Below, one piece after another: positions 25,538 to 34,390 of a DNA stretch of 64,000 bases (its first letter is position 1; each line of letters begins with the position of its first letter). The position numbers were made by a program, and so were the translations under genes. This DNA comes from Microglena sp. YARC (lineage: Eukaryota > Chlorophyta > Chlorophyceae > Chlamydomonadales > Chlamydomonadaceae): assembly GCA_022414725.1 (NCBI GenBank), contig CM039462.1:39963668-40027667 (forward strand). Reading direction: 5' to 3'. Under the pieces are notes generated by a model that was given only the letters and a program-made list of their open reading frames with translations, did not search any database and was not told the DNA's origin.

Positions 25538-28500
25538 AGGGACCAACGGTTTAGTCCTCATCCTGCCACTTTTTCCTTTTGCGCCTTCCCATGTAATAAA
25601 AATGAGTCCTACCTTGGAGCGAGCAAGTCCTCTGCCATCATCCTGACACGAGCATGTTGGACTTGCCATGTCACACTGGGCTAGGTTTTATGAGATGCGC
25701 CCTCTCTTGTTTTCCCCCTGTATAAAAATAAAAAAACGTAGAAGACCCCTCCCAGATGTTGTGGAGCGGGCTTGTCTTGGGCCAACAATAGCCTGCCGAT
25801 GAGAATGTAATGAAAAGGAGTCCTACCTTGGACCGAGCAAGTCTCCTGCCGTCATCCATTGATGAGCGAGTGAGCACTCCCACCAAGATGGACTTGCCAT
25901 GTCACACTGGGCTAGGTTTTATCAGATGCGCCCTTTCTCAGTTTCCAACTGTCACCAAAATACCCTTTCTTGGTTTCCAACTGTTAACGAATAATATATA
26001 CAATACAAAGGAGTCCTACCTTGGAGCGAGCAAGTCCTCTGCCATCATCCAGTAATGAGCGTGTGAGCACTCCCACCATTGTGGACTTGCCACTGTCAAC
26101 ATTCCCAATGATGGCAACTCGGATCTGCAGAGAAGGCAACAGGGTACTCATTACTCATGTCCAATGATGGCAACTCGGATCTGCAGAGAAGGCAACTGGT
26201 TAATCATTACGCATTTCAAATGATGGCAACTCAGATCTGCAGAGAAGGCACCAGGAATGTTTACATACATACATACATACATACAAGAAATAATCATCCC
26301 TGAGGCCTGCATGCCACCTACCTCAATGGGGGGCGCAGTGCTGCTGGTGGAGCTACGCCTAACCAGGACGTCAGCGATCTCACATGTGACTGAAATCAGG
26401 TAGATAGAGAGGTTAGTTGAAATCAGGTAGGCATAGAAGTTTGTTGAAATCAGGTAGGCATAGAAGGTTGTTGAAATCAGGTAGGCATAGAAGTAAGTTG
26501 AGATCAGGTGGGCATAGAAGTTAGTTAAAATCAGGTGGGCATAGAAGTTAGTTGAAATCAGGCGGGCATAGAAGTTAGTTGAAATCAGTTGGGCATAGAA
26601 GTTAGTTGAAATCAGGTGGGCATAGAAGTTAGTTGAAATCAGGTGGGCATGTAAGTTAGTTGAGATCAGTTGGGCATAGAAGTTAGTTGAAATCAGTTGG
26701 GCATAGAAGTTAGTTGAAATCAGGTGGGCATTGAAGTTAGTTGAGATCAGGTGGGCATAGAAGTTAGTTGAGATCAGGTGGGCATAGAAGTTAGTTGAGA
26801 TCAGGTGGGCATATAAGTTAGTTAGATCAGGTGGGCATAGAAGTTAGTTGAGATCAGGTGGGCATATAAGTTAGTTGAGATCAGGTGGGCATAGAAGTTA
26901 GTTGAGATCAGGTGGGCATAGAAGTTAGTTGAGATCAGGTAGGCATAGAAGAGAGTAGAGTATGAAGATATCAGATCCTTGGTTGCACATAGGTCGTACT
27001 TGTGTGAAAGTGTGATCATTATAATACAAAAATAATACATGCAAGAAACCATTTGAGAGGCTCCACCATCCCAACGGCTCCACCATTCCTCCATCCGTAC
27101 GGCTTAACCATCCCTCCATCCCTCTATCAGAAGGCTACGGATCGACCATACCTCTACATTTTAAATTTAAAAGGGCCACTCTTTGAAGGGGTAGGGAGGT
27201 CAAACCGCTGTAGAAGGGGAAAACAACCCTCTTTAAAACTTTTTAAAAATAGCCAAAGCTACACTTTTGCAGTATATCTACACCACCCCTTTTTAAGAAG
27301 GCTAAAGCTCTACCCTCCCTCGATCTCTACGTCTCCATCATCCCTCCATCCCACCCATCCCTCGATCCCTACAGCTCAACCACCCCCCCCATCCCTCCAT
27401 CCCTACGGCTATACCACCCCTCCATCCCTACGGCTCTACCTTTCCTCCATCCCCAACATCCCCCATCCTTACGGCTCCATCATCCCTCCATCCCTACAGC
27501 TCAGCCATCCCCCCATCCCTCGGTCCCTATGGCTAGACCATCCCTCCATCCCTCCGTCTCTACCTTTCCTCCATCCCCCATCCTTAAGGCTCCATCATCC
27601 CTCCATCCCTTGATCCCTACAGCTCAGCCATCCCCCCATCCCTATTGCTCCAGCATTCCTCCATCCCTACGGCTCCACCCTTTCTCCATCCCCACCTACC
27701 CCAACTTTACAGCTCTATCATCCCTCGATCCCTACAGCTCCACCATTCTTCCATCCCTACGGCTCCAACCTTCCTCCATCCCCACCATCACCCATCCTTT
27801 CGGCTCTATCATCCCTCAATCCCTATAGCTCAACTGACCCCCCATCCCTCAATCCCTATAGCTCAACTGACCCCCCATCCCTCAATCCCTTAAGCTCAAA
27901 TGACCCACCATCCCTCAATCCCTTCAGCTCAACAGACCCCCCATCCCTACGGCTCCACCATTCCTCCATCCCTACAGCTCGACAATCCCACCATCCCGAA
28001 CCCCTACGGCTCGACCATCTCTCCTTCCCTTGATCCCTCCGCCCCCACCATCCCTCCACAAAGAAGGCTAAGGCTCCACCATCCCCCCACCAGGAGTCTA
28101 CGGCTCACCAGTGACTAGGGATCGGCAATATGATATCATATGATATCGTGTCATCATATGATATCATATGATGCCGGCGGCCTGACCAGGTACCTTTGGC
28201 CTGGGGCATCATATCATATGATATTAAATCATATGATTTGTGTATTATATCATATGATATCATACTCGTCTTTGGTCAACATCATATGATTTGCCGTTCC
28301 CTACCAGTGACTCCTCCCGACTTGATTTCAGCCTGACGCTCCCGTATGACTGTCAGCTGGGTTGCATTCTCTGTGGCAGCTTTTTGCATCTTGTCCAAGC
28401 AATTGGCGAGTTGTTCCTTGGTCATGCCCACAGGGCCCCAGCCGTTGGGCGCACCCACTTGGAGGACAATCTCACCCATCTCTGTAACCTGAAGAGTACA

Positions 28501-31500
28501 GGTTTAGGGGTTAGGGGATTGGTGGTTGACCCTAGTGCAAGCAAACGGGCTGGTCCCCTCAACCTCCTGCTTTGCAATAAATTGTCTTATTGATTTTAGG
28601 GTTAGGGGTTAACATCTACATCCTGAACATTAACCCCACAAACCCACCCACGCACAAAACTAAATGAAAAACTCGCCTGAACATCTTTTGTCAAACCAAG
28701 TGGCGAGCTGTCCCCTGTTCGTGCTTAAGACAGCGAGCAGCCAAATTGCTGGCTGGAGCTATGTTACCAAGTGCAAGTTCTAATTCCTTGCTCATTCCCA
28801 CAGGGCTCCAACCGTTGGGCTCACCCACTTGCTTCTATCATTGGTACAAGAGGAAAAAACGATTCTCTTGTCGATGCAGCTAACAATGCACCTCCACGAG
28901 CGCAAAATGTTACCAAGTTCAAGTTCAAATTCCTTCATCATGCCCACAAGGCCCCAGCTGTTGGGCGCACCCACTTGGAGGACAACCTAACCCATCTCTC
29001 TAACCTAAATAACACAAGTTTAGGGGTTAGGGGATAGGTGGTTGGCCCTAGTGCAAGCAAACGGGCTGGTCCCCTCAACCTCCTGCTTTGCAATAAATTG
29101 TCTTATTGATTTTAGGGTTAGGGGTTAACATCTACATCCTGAACATTAACCCCACAAACCCACCCACGCACAAAACTAAATGAAAAACTCGCCTGAACAT
29201 CTTTTGTCAAACCAAGTGGCGAGCTGTCCCCTGTTCGTGCTTAAGACAGCGAGCAGCCAAATTGCTGGCTGGAGCTATGTTACCAAGTGCAAGTTCTAAT
29301 TCCTTGCTCATTCCCACAGGGCTCCAACCGTTGGGCTCACCCACTTGCTTCTATCATTGGTACAAGAGGAAAAAACGATTCTCTTGTCGATGCAGCTAAC
29401 AATGCACCTCCACGAGCGCAAAATGTTACCAAGTTCAAGTTCAAATTCCTTCATCATGCCCACAAGGCCCCAGCTGTTGGGCGCACCCACTTGGAGGACA
29501 ACCTAACCCATCTCTCTAACCTAAATAACACAAGTTTAGGGGTTAGGGGATAGGTGGTTGGCCCTAGTGCAAGCAAACGGGCTGCACCCCTCAACCTCAC
29601 GCTTTGAGTTTCTTTGAGTTACCAAGTTCAAGGTCCTTGATCATGCCCACAGGGCCCCAGCCGCTGGGCTCGCCCACTTGGAGAACAACCTCGCCCGTCC
29701 CTCTAACCTGACAGAACATTGGCTTAGGGTTTAGGGTTTATGGTTATCACCTACACCCTCCCCCCCCAGGATACTACATTTTGTAAAACATTGTCAGCAC
29801 TTGAAGTGCTCAACCGTCAAATTGGTCAGCGCTTTTTAGTGCAAAAGCGCAACAACTGCGCAAGGGGGTTGAAAAAACTGCGCAAAATGCGCAGTGGGGC
29901 GCGCGCTCTTTGTAGCACCCTCCTCCCCCCCCCACCCCCCACACACTGACACACACAAAACTAAATGAAAAACAGGTGGAAACATCTGTTAGCCAACCAA
30001 CATTGGTGGGTTTATCGCACTTGGCGAGGTGTGGGACTGTTGCTTGCAGCCCCAGGAGTTGACCCATTACCCTGGTTGAAGGAAGCAGCCAGAAGCCAAG
30101 CCAAAAACTCACCTCCTTGTTCATGAAGCCAATAGCATGCTCCGAACAGACATCCCCTGTAAAAATAAAAAACTGTAGCAAGAAACATAAAATTCACCTC
30201 CTTGGCTATGAAGACAACAGCATGCTCCAAATAGACAACCCCTGCACAAATAAAAACACAGTAAACAGACAGTAAACAAAACTATAACTCACCTCCTTAG
30301 TCATGAAGCCAATAGCATGCTCCAAGCACACTTCGAAGTCAGCTGCATTGGTGGGGTTCTCGCCTGCAAGAGGCATGCCACTATTTGCTGCAGCCCCAGG
30401 AGATGACCCGTTACCCTCCTTGGAAGAAGCAGCCTGCACAAGAGCGTTAAAAAAAGGTAATGGTAACGCCTGGTGGGGCGTGGTGTTAAGGGAGCCCGTC
30501 GTACGCGGGTAAGGAGCGGTCTTCTACCTCAACTGGACAAGCTACCATCACGGTTGACAACGACCTGCACCGCCAAGAGCGACCAAAGGGGGGTTGAACC
30601 CCCGACTCTTCATCCTCAGAGTGATTTGGTCTACCACTAGACCAATGTATAACACTAAAACGGGCTATGCTACATCATGTATCTGATAGAAAGTCATTTC
30701 AGCCGCGCAGATTTAGGCAGATTTAGGCAGATGGTGCGGATTTGAAGGGAGCAGATGGAGCTGATTTGAAGTAAGCGGATGGAGCAGATTTGAAGTGGGC
30801 AGATGAAGCAGATTTGAAGCGAGCGGATGGAGCAGATTTGAAGATTGAAGTGGGCAGATGGAGCAGATTTGAAGCGAGTATAGGCAATGCTTCTTTTAAA
30901 TGCTGCAAGTAGCAGCTTCTAGGCAGCTCCCTGGCCCTGTCCTAGGGCCGAATCTGAAGGAAGCATCCCAAAGCAGTTGCAAGCGTTTGGTTTAACCCAG
31001 TGGCTGGCTAATGGCGCTGGTGGGAAGCTGCTAGGAATAGCCCCCCAAATGAACAGTGGGTATACGAAAGGTCACGCTGCATGTGTACCACACTCAATGT
31101 AGAAGAGACCCCACTGTTACTCTGGTGACCCTGGAGGAGCGTCGATACCCTAGGGTTATTTATGCCTACTCTACTATACCACAATCTAGTTTACCATAAT
31201 ATTGCATGGGATCAAGGGGGTGATGAGCACACCCATCCCATTCAAACATACCGTGAATGGCGGGCACGAGCTACCATCTTTGGGCCATGATAAGAATAAA
31301 CAGGCTTGCACGCATGACGCACGCAGTAGGCACACCAACTGCAAGATTATCGAGATTGTCCCAAACCGAGGATGATCTAGAAGATAATCTTGTGCGAACG
31401 AAACCCAACTACCAATCATATTTCTGCGGTCAAACCGATGCATGCGCCTCACCTGCGTGGCCTCGGGAGTAGCTGTACCAAGATGCATCTTTGAGTTGAT

Positions 31501-31623
31501 TTCGTCGGCAAGGAGCTCCACAGCCCCGTCATTCTCACGCAGGGACGTTAGGCCTTCGACCCACCCAGGCACACCATCCCCAGTGGGGCGGGTGTGGTGG
31601 TGCATGCTCTTACGGTGAGACAT
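13055..31623 (-). CDS. GTPBP1: GTPBP1-like translational GTPase, 16 exons
   Basis: This is a GTP-binding protein of the GTPBP1/GTPBP2 family, related to elongation factor 1A and acting in mRNA surveillance and ribosome-linked functions. Exons on the minus strand are 31623-31453, 30433-30293, 28488-28305, 26389-26322, 26124-26020, 24955-24849, 23019-22913, 21506-21412, 20968-20900, 20271-20216, 19306-19224, 18198-18013, 15775-15645, 14950-14837, 13805-13708 and 13217-13055. They sum to 1,878 bases with every phase closing, giving 625 residues (human GTPBP1 is about 670). Visible motifs are the P-loop GNVDSGKST in exon 5, the switch I region GRTSSIGQ in exon 6, DLAGHEKY (G3) in exon 7, TKVD (G4) in exon 9, and the beta-barrel domains with [11 protein letters not shown] and KGMVMV. 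The last exon has [12 protein letters not shown]. The gene is complete but stretched over 18.6 kb by repeat-filled introns. Confidence 0.93.
13868..13975. repeat. Triplicated 35-40-bp unit in a GTPBP1 intron-flanking region
   Basis: The block tctctgtggacagcaaagca with cgcc and a variable linker is repeated three times. It lies in the intron upstream of exon 15. Confidence 0.7.
14079..14135 (-). repeat. SINE tail fragment
   Basis: Read on the minus strand, the segment carries the ccttaacaccacgcccc / ccaggcg module. The same module ends the SINE-like copies at 14421, 19494 and 30456. Confidence 0.5.
14421..14682 (+). repeat. tRNA-derived SINE, copy A
   Basis: The head has a tRNA-type D-arm (tagctcagtgggagagc) and a weak B-box (ggttcaaatc). 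A body follows with tctgtcaactgctatggta and tgtccaggtag. The tail cttaataccac...ccccaccaggcgttatca is present twice in a row. The anticodon arm is shortened, so this is not a functional tRNA. Confidence 0.6.
14719..14751 (-). repeat. Exon 14 edge copy in the downstream GTPBP1 intron
   Basis: This is a near-exact copy, 110 bases away, of the end of exon 14 with its donor (minus strand ...CCCCGCTACCAG|GTGAGG). It keeps the donor GT and would offer a second 5' splice site. Confidence 0.7.
15417..15490 (-). repeat. Exon 13 3'-part copy in the downstream intron
   Basis: About 74 bases match the end of exon 13 (real copy around 15637-15718), including the AAGCGCAGCCA|GTCAGG-like edge. The coding sense is partly lost through substitutions. 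Confidence 0.7.
15890..18000 (-). repeat. 2.1-kb array of units carrying the exon 12 donor site
   Basis: About forty short units (roughly 43-57 bases) fill the intron downstream of exon 12. Read on the minus strand each contains a version of CATTGGTACGT.CGCCCTTGAAG, which resembles the true exon 12 end ATTG|GTACGTTCACCTTGAA. Units are arranged in higher-order blocks; the blocks at 16589 and 17057 are 468 bases apart and almost identical. Histidine/threonine/asparagine-rich frames through the array are a by-product of the repeat. Confidence 0.85.
18397..19112 (-). repeat. Dispersed copies of the exon 11 end
   Basis: At about 18405, 18538, 18652, 18746, 18830 and 19072 the minus strand repeats a diverged version of the exon 11 end and its donor (SAVTG|GTA...). 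The real copy ends at 19224. One copy near 18870-18885 is inverted. These copies fill the intron between exons 11 and 12. Confidence 0.75.
19494..19694 (+). repeat. tRNA-derived SINE, copy B (tRNA-Val-like head)
   Basis: A-box tggtctagtgg and B-box-like gggtttaattcc flank an anticodon arm whose loop ttaacga would give anticodon AAC. The acceptor stem pairs poorly. The body and tail (gtcgttgccaaccgctatgg, ttaataccgcgccccaccag, gcgttatcattac) match copies A and C. Confidence 0.65.
20045..20105 (-). repeat. SINE tail fragment
   Basis: On the minus strand this fragment contains the ctttaacaccacgcccc tail module without a recognisable tRNA head. It lies in the intron between exons 10 and 11. Confidence 0.5.
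20125..20152 (-). repeat. Exon 10 edge copy
   Basis: The atacatacctgacaaggaaa block repeats the real exon 10 end and donor at 20212-20232. It lies about 85 bases further into the intron and keeps the donor GT. Confidence 0.65.
20819..20895 (+). repeat. Dispersed repeat, copy 1
   Basis: The block tttcaccccaggaggtggg ... aaaccagc ... gaggattcagt also occurs at 34318-34390. It immediately precedes exon 9's donor side. Its type is unknown. Confidence 0.5.
21720..21976 (+). mobile_element. MITE-like element with 12-bp inverted ends
   Basis: The sequence tttgggggtgct at the left end is matched by a perfect inverted agcacccccaaa at the right end. The interior contains gaccgaccgacc and is non-coding. 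It lies in the intron between exons 7 and 8. No clear target duplication was found. Confidence 0.45.
22025..22340 (-). repeat. Tandem copies of the exon 7 end, block 1
   Basis: About four units of roughly 75-80 bases repeat, on the minus strand, a diverged version of the last 40 bases of exon 7 (residues [12 protein letters not shown]) plus the donor and the start of the intron. They follow the real exon, which ends at 22913. Confidence 0.8.
22430..22620 (+). repeat. tRNA-like / dispersed repeat segment
   Basis: The tagctacttgggctactcag block has a relative near 23745-23810. It is followed by a tggccgagtgctaagcg stretch resembling a tRNA A-box and D-arm. No complete tRNA can be folded by eye. 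Confidence 0.3.
22670..22900 (-). repeat. Tandem copies of the exon 7 end, block 2
   Basis: Two to three further copies of the [16 protein letters not shown] exon edge with donor stand directly next to the real exon 7 end (22913). Confidence 0.8.
23090..23525 (-). repeat. Repeated copies of the exon 7 start (acceptor side)
   Basis: At least four copies of the acceptor edge of exon 7 (minus strand GATCCAG|GACGCAAACC) occur in the intron upstream of exon 7. Several preserve the AG and the coding start. Confidence 0.8.
23835..23857 (+). repeat. Poly-G tract of 23 bases
   Basis: An uninterrupted G run lies within the intron between exons 6 and 7. Confidence 0.95.
24160..24740 (-). repeat. Tandem copies of the exon 6 end
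   Basis: Three copies, about 200 bases apart, repeat the exon 6 end (cattcaggacctttccagtg on the plus strand) with the adjoining donor. They lie in the intron downstream of exon 6, whose real end is 24849. Confidence 0.8.
25000..25440 (-). repeat. Tandem copies of the exon 6 start
   Basis: About four copies of the switch I-coding start of exon 6 (residues [17 protein letters not shown], variably preserved) lie in the upstream intron at roughly 120-150-base spacing. The copy at 25013-25075 keeps an open frame and an acceptor-like AG. The copy at 24849-24955 is chosen as the real exon because only it continues to a donor in phase. Confidence 0.8.
25498..25537 (+). repeat. Poly-C tract of 40 bases
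   Basis: This uninterrupted C run (G run on the gene strand) lies in the intron between exons 5 and 6. Confidence 0.95.
25600..25905 (-). repeat. Two copies of the exon 5 end
   Basis: Copies of the exon 5 end with donor (plus strand gagtcctaccttgga.cgag) occur at about 25607 and 25819. The real one is at 26011. The second copy even keeps the residues [16 protein letters not shown]. Confidence 0.8.
26155..26250 (-). repeat. Two copies of the exon 5 start
   Basis: The acceptor and first codons of exon 5 (plus strand aatgatggcaactcggatct) are repeated twice directly upstream of the true exon start at 26124. Confidence 0.8.
26395..26960 (-). repeat. 27-bp minisatellite seeded at the exon 4 acceptor
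   Basis: About twenty copies of gttgaaatcaggtgggcata with gaagtta follow one another. The first unit overlaps the exon 4 acceptor (minus strand CTGATTTCAG|), so the array resembles expanded acceptor-side sequence. Confidence 0.85.
27050..28100 (+). repeat. Degenerate CCATCCCTACGGCTC array
   Basis: One kilobase of irregular units of the type ccatccctacggctc with tccacc fills the intron between exons 3 and 4. Proline/serine-rich frames here are not genes. Confidence 0.8.
28117..28302 (+). mobile_element. Palindromic MITE at the exon 3 donor, copy 1
   Basis: This 186-base element has ends AGGGATCGGCAA and (inverted) AGGGAACGGCAA. The interior is made of overlapping ATATGATATCATAT palindromes. 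It is flanked by a perfect 10-base duplication, accagtgact, at 28107-28116 and 28303-28312. That target contains the exon 3 5' splice site. Confidence 0.85.
28503..29534 (-). repeat. 516-bp near-perfect tandem duplication
   Basis: Bases 28503-29018 recur at 29019-29534 with almost no differences. Each copy carries a degenerate version of the start of exon 3 (minus-strand residues around [14 protein letters not shown]). A further copy lies at about 29630-29710. Confidence 0.9.
30100..30225 (-). repeat. Two copies of the exon 2 end
   Basis: Copies of the exon 2 end (residues [11 protein letters not shown] and a shorter piece) with their donors lie 80-190 bases downstream of the real exon 2 donor at 30293. 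Confidence 0.8.
30456..30652 (-). repeat. tRNA-derived SINE, copy C
   Basis: On the minus strand there is an A-box TGGTCTAGTGG and a B-box GGGGTTCAACCCC, then the same body (GTCGTTGTCAACCGTGATGG) and tail (CACGCCCCACCAGGCGTTAC) as copies A and B. The anticodon arm differs from copy B. Confidence 0.65.
30683..30880 (+). repeat. 21-24-bp minisatellite
   Basis: About eight units of gatttgaag(c/t)gagcggatgg with agca occur in the intron between exons 1 and 2. Confidence 0.75.
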
Positions 31624-32555
31624 TTTAGCGCGCGATGTGGTTGGATGCTTGCGATCAAGTTTCTCTTCTAGCTTGTAATCGAGTGCTGACTAATCTGTGT
31701 TCTCTTGAATGTCTTTGCGGGGAGGGTAGGATGGCGAGGAGTAGGAGCATGGGAGAGTTTAACTGGTTGCCGTTGGACCTGGGAATGGCGCACGGCAAAG
31801 TGGGGTGAAGAGATTAGGCTCTGATGATTGGGTGACAGGTGCACTGACACGCAAGTCAACATAGCTGCAAAGGTATCTTCAATGCTGAGTCTATATTGGT
31901 ATCTACGCACCGCATTGCACATATTAGGCGGAGAACTCCATGCTGGTTCGATCGTTGGGTATTATACGTAGTACTCAAGACCTAAGAGCAGAAGCAGGAA
32001 TTGTGAGCCAAGTAGAGGCTACGTGCAGGCCGAGGGCTTGTAAGTAGGGTCCCGAGGTAGGGTTGGGATGGAAGATGCGAAGAAGCTGGATTGGGCGAGG
32101 ACCACCTCCGCTCGGGACCATCCCTGTTAGAGTCCACCCTGCCCGACCCTGCCCGACCCTACCTCTATCAGAGGGCCTGGGCGGGCCCGGGCCAGGGGCC
32201 CGGGCGGGCCTGGGATCGACCCGGATCAGACCCGGATCGGCCTCGCCGGGTCCGAGCGACTTCATCGTCATTTGATCGGTTGCCACGCAGGCATATTCCG
32301 TTATTCGGGACTCCAGATCAAGCTTATTCAAACCCATTCAAACCCGTTCAAACCCGTCGGGTAGAGAAGCATGCAGCAATGCAACAAAGATAGTTTGCAG
32401 CAGATATGAATATTAACAATTCCACAATGCCTGCTCCTCGCGAAGTGTAAGCCCAGCTGCTTCAGAATCTTGCCCGTCCTCCCGCCCACCCCCCTTCCGC
32501 GCACAAGCTCATCAGATTCACTAAACAATCCCCGATACTCCCTGTCCAAGAGCTA
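31624..32555. promoter_or_regulatory. Divergent intergenic region between GTPBP1 and the Agenet-like gene
   Basis: These 932 bases separate two gene starts facing away from each other, so they should hold both promoters. A strongly GC-rich block (cgggcccgggccaggggccc) lies at about 32175-32210, and a ttcaaacccat/g triplet repeat at 32330-32358. No TATA box is evident. Confidence 0.4.
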
Positions 32556-33025
32556 ATGGCATCTGTCTCGAACAAATCAGTCTTGATTAGTACAGTGAAG
32601 AGTGAATGGAGTGTGGGGGACGGAGTGGAGATCGCCGGACTGCCCGAGGAGGGCTTCCCTTCAAGCTGGTCCTTAGCTCGTATCCTCAGCGCATCGGAAG
32701 GCAGCTTGCAGATCAAGTACTCTGAGGTGAGCTCATGCATGATGTCGGTAGCCCAGGAAAGGTGCGCCCGAACTTTCATGTTGGCAGATCAGTTGGCTCG
32801 TCTCCCGCCCTCTTTCCCATGCAGCTTTCTTGCTGCCCCAGAATTTGAAACCCGAAAATTCATATATGTGGTGCCCAATTCCGCTCTCCACCCTCGCATG
32901 CAAACTTATTGCAGATTATAAACGCCGATAGCTCGTCAAAGACGGCCACCTTCAAGACAAGCAGCTATCGCCTGCGACCGGCCTCTCTGGACTGCTTCCT
33001 AGTGCGGGACTTTTCGAGCCTGAAG
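32556..33025 (+). CDS. Agenet/Tudor-like domain protein, first two exons
   Basis: Exon 1 (32556-32726, 57 codons) and exon 2 (32915-33025, 37 codons) join in phase 0 through GT-AG ends. Together they encode a domain with the pattern WSVGDGVEIAGLPEEGF, a WxxARI strand, a KYSE turn and a closing YRLRPASL. This is typical of plant and algal Agenet (Tudor-like) domains, which read histone methylation or bind RNA. Exon 2 ends in a donor (AAG|GTATTT), so the gene continues; I could not identify its later exons. A MITE copy lies 18 bases into the next intron. The start is the first ATG of the frame. Confidence 0.55.
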
Positions 33026-33043
33026 GTATTTCCACATACTTAA

Positions 33044-33105
33044 AGGGATCGGCATATCATATATTGTTGGGCAAATGTGAGTATGATATCATATTGCCGT
33101 TCCCT
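33044..33105 (+). mobile_element. Palindromic MITE, copy 2
   Basis: This 62-base copy runs from AGGGATCGGCA to TGCCGTTCCCT and is flanked on both sides by the perfect 10-base duplication acatacttaa (33034-33043 and 33106-33115). It lies directly inside the intron after exon 2 of the Agenet-like gene. Confidence 0.85.
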
Positions 33106-33876
33106 ACATACTTAATGTTGATTCACAACTTGAATCTTGTTGTATAAACGCGTTCTTTTTTTGAATTAATTCTGGCCTCCGTTGGACAATTCTTTATGCT
33201 GCCTAGTTGCCGCCTTGTAAGCTTCTACATTTGTTTAGAAGCCCAAAACTGATGTTTTCTTACCCTTGCCCCATGTTGGTCCTGTGCATCAACACCACTA
33301 TACGGTTGTTCAAAATGGCGAAACCAACGTCGAAATGGTGAAACCACCGTTTAAATAGCAGGGTGACCAGGCCCGGACGGGGCCCCCCTAATGGTAGGCC
33401 CTAGTGGTGCATGGTCGGACTTTAGGAGTGCTGGCGTCAGGTGACTAGCATGGGAAAAGTGAGACCACTATGCATAAACGGCCAATATCAGGCGACAGGT
33501 GCATATGTGGCTGGTGTCAGGTGACAGGCGGTGACAGGTGCATATGCTGCAGATATCTCAGATGACAGGTGAATACGCGGGTTAATCTTTAGGGCCAGAC
33601 AACAATAACAAACAACATAATTAGGGTTGTTGGTACTTTTTGAACTAGAGTTGTTGGTACCAAAGCATTACTTGGCTGAGGGCCGACCAACTCTCAAGTA
33701 AGTCCCACAAGTGCCACGACTTACATTTAAAGGTGGTCCTATGCATCACTCACTTATCAAGGCTTTGTGTACTTCCAGGCACCATACGCATATGCAGTAC
33801 ATACATATGCATGACTGACCCCACGCTAGGTCAACTTACATTTGAAGGTGGTCCTCTGTATCACATACTTTTCAAT

Positions 33877-34062
33877 AGGGAACGGCAATATGATATCATA
33901 TGATATCATCTCATTATATGATATCATCTCATTATATGATATCATATGATGCCGGCAGTCTGACTTGGCTGAAGTTACAATTTATATACAATATCATATG
34001 ATGCAGTTTGTATGATATTCTATGATATCATACTTGCCGTTGGTCTACATTGTATGATACCC
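33877..34062 (+). mobile_element. Palindromic MITE, copy 3 (right end degraded)
   Basis: The left end AGGGAACGGCAATATGATATC and the atgatatcat palindromes are clear. The right end is diverged, and no target duplication could be matched. Confidence 0.6.
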
Positions 34063-34074
34063 AAAGCTAGTTCA

Positions 34075-34260
34075 CCCTACATGGAGGCTGAGTGGCTTTG
34101 TCTATGTCAACCCCTGTTGTTTGACACATCTTGCTTTACCTGGACAAAGCTACCATGGCGATTGACAGCGACCGCGCACCCTAAAGCGCATTCGTAAGGA
34201 TTCACCCTCCTGGGAGGCAGAGTGGCTTCGTCTACCTATCTATGTAAAAGGAATTCTATT
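34075..34260. repeat. SINE-related fragment
   Basis: The tggacaaagctaccatgg / cgattgacagcgacc part matches the SINE body on the minus strand. A ggctgagtggctttgtcta/ggcagagtggcttcgtcta pair is a short direct repeat at either side. Confidence 0.35.
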
Positions 34261-34317
34261 GCTGTAGGCTCATGTGTCCATATTGGTTTACCAAAGTTTT
34301 TTTTTTAAGATGTGAAA

Positions 34318-34390
34318 GGTATTTCACCCCAGGAGGTGGGTCTCCCTAAACAAACCAGCGCACTCAGGATTCAGTTCGATTGGCGTTGCC
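34318..34390 (+). repeat. Dispersed repeat, copy 2
   Basis: The block tatttcaccccaggaggtgg ... aaaccagcgcactcaggatt matches the one at 20819. Nothing else is recognised between 34391 and 35029. Confidence 0.5.

Noticed and set aside
27053..28118. Proline/serine-rich plus-strand frames
   Set aside because: They follow the ccatccctacggctc array in a GTPBP1 intron on the opposite strand.
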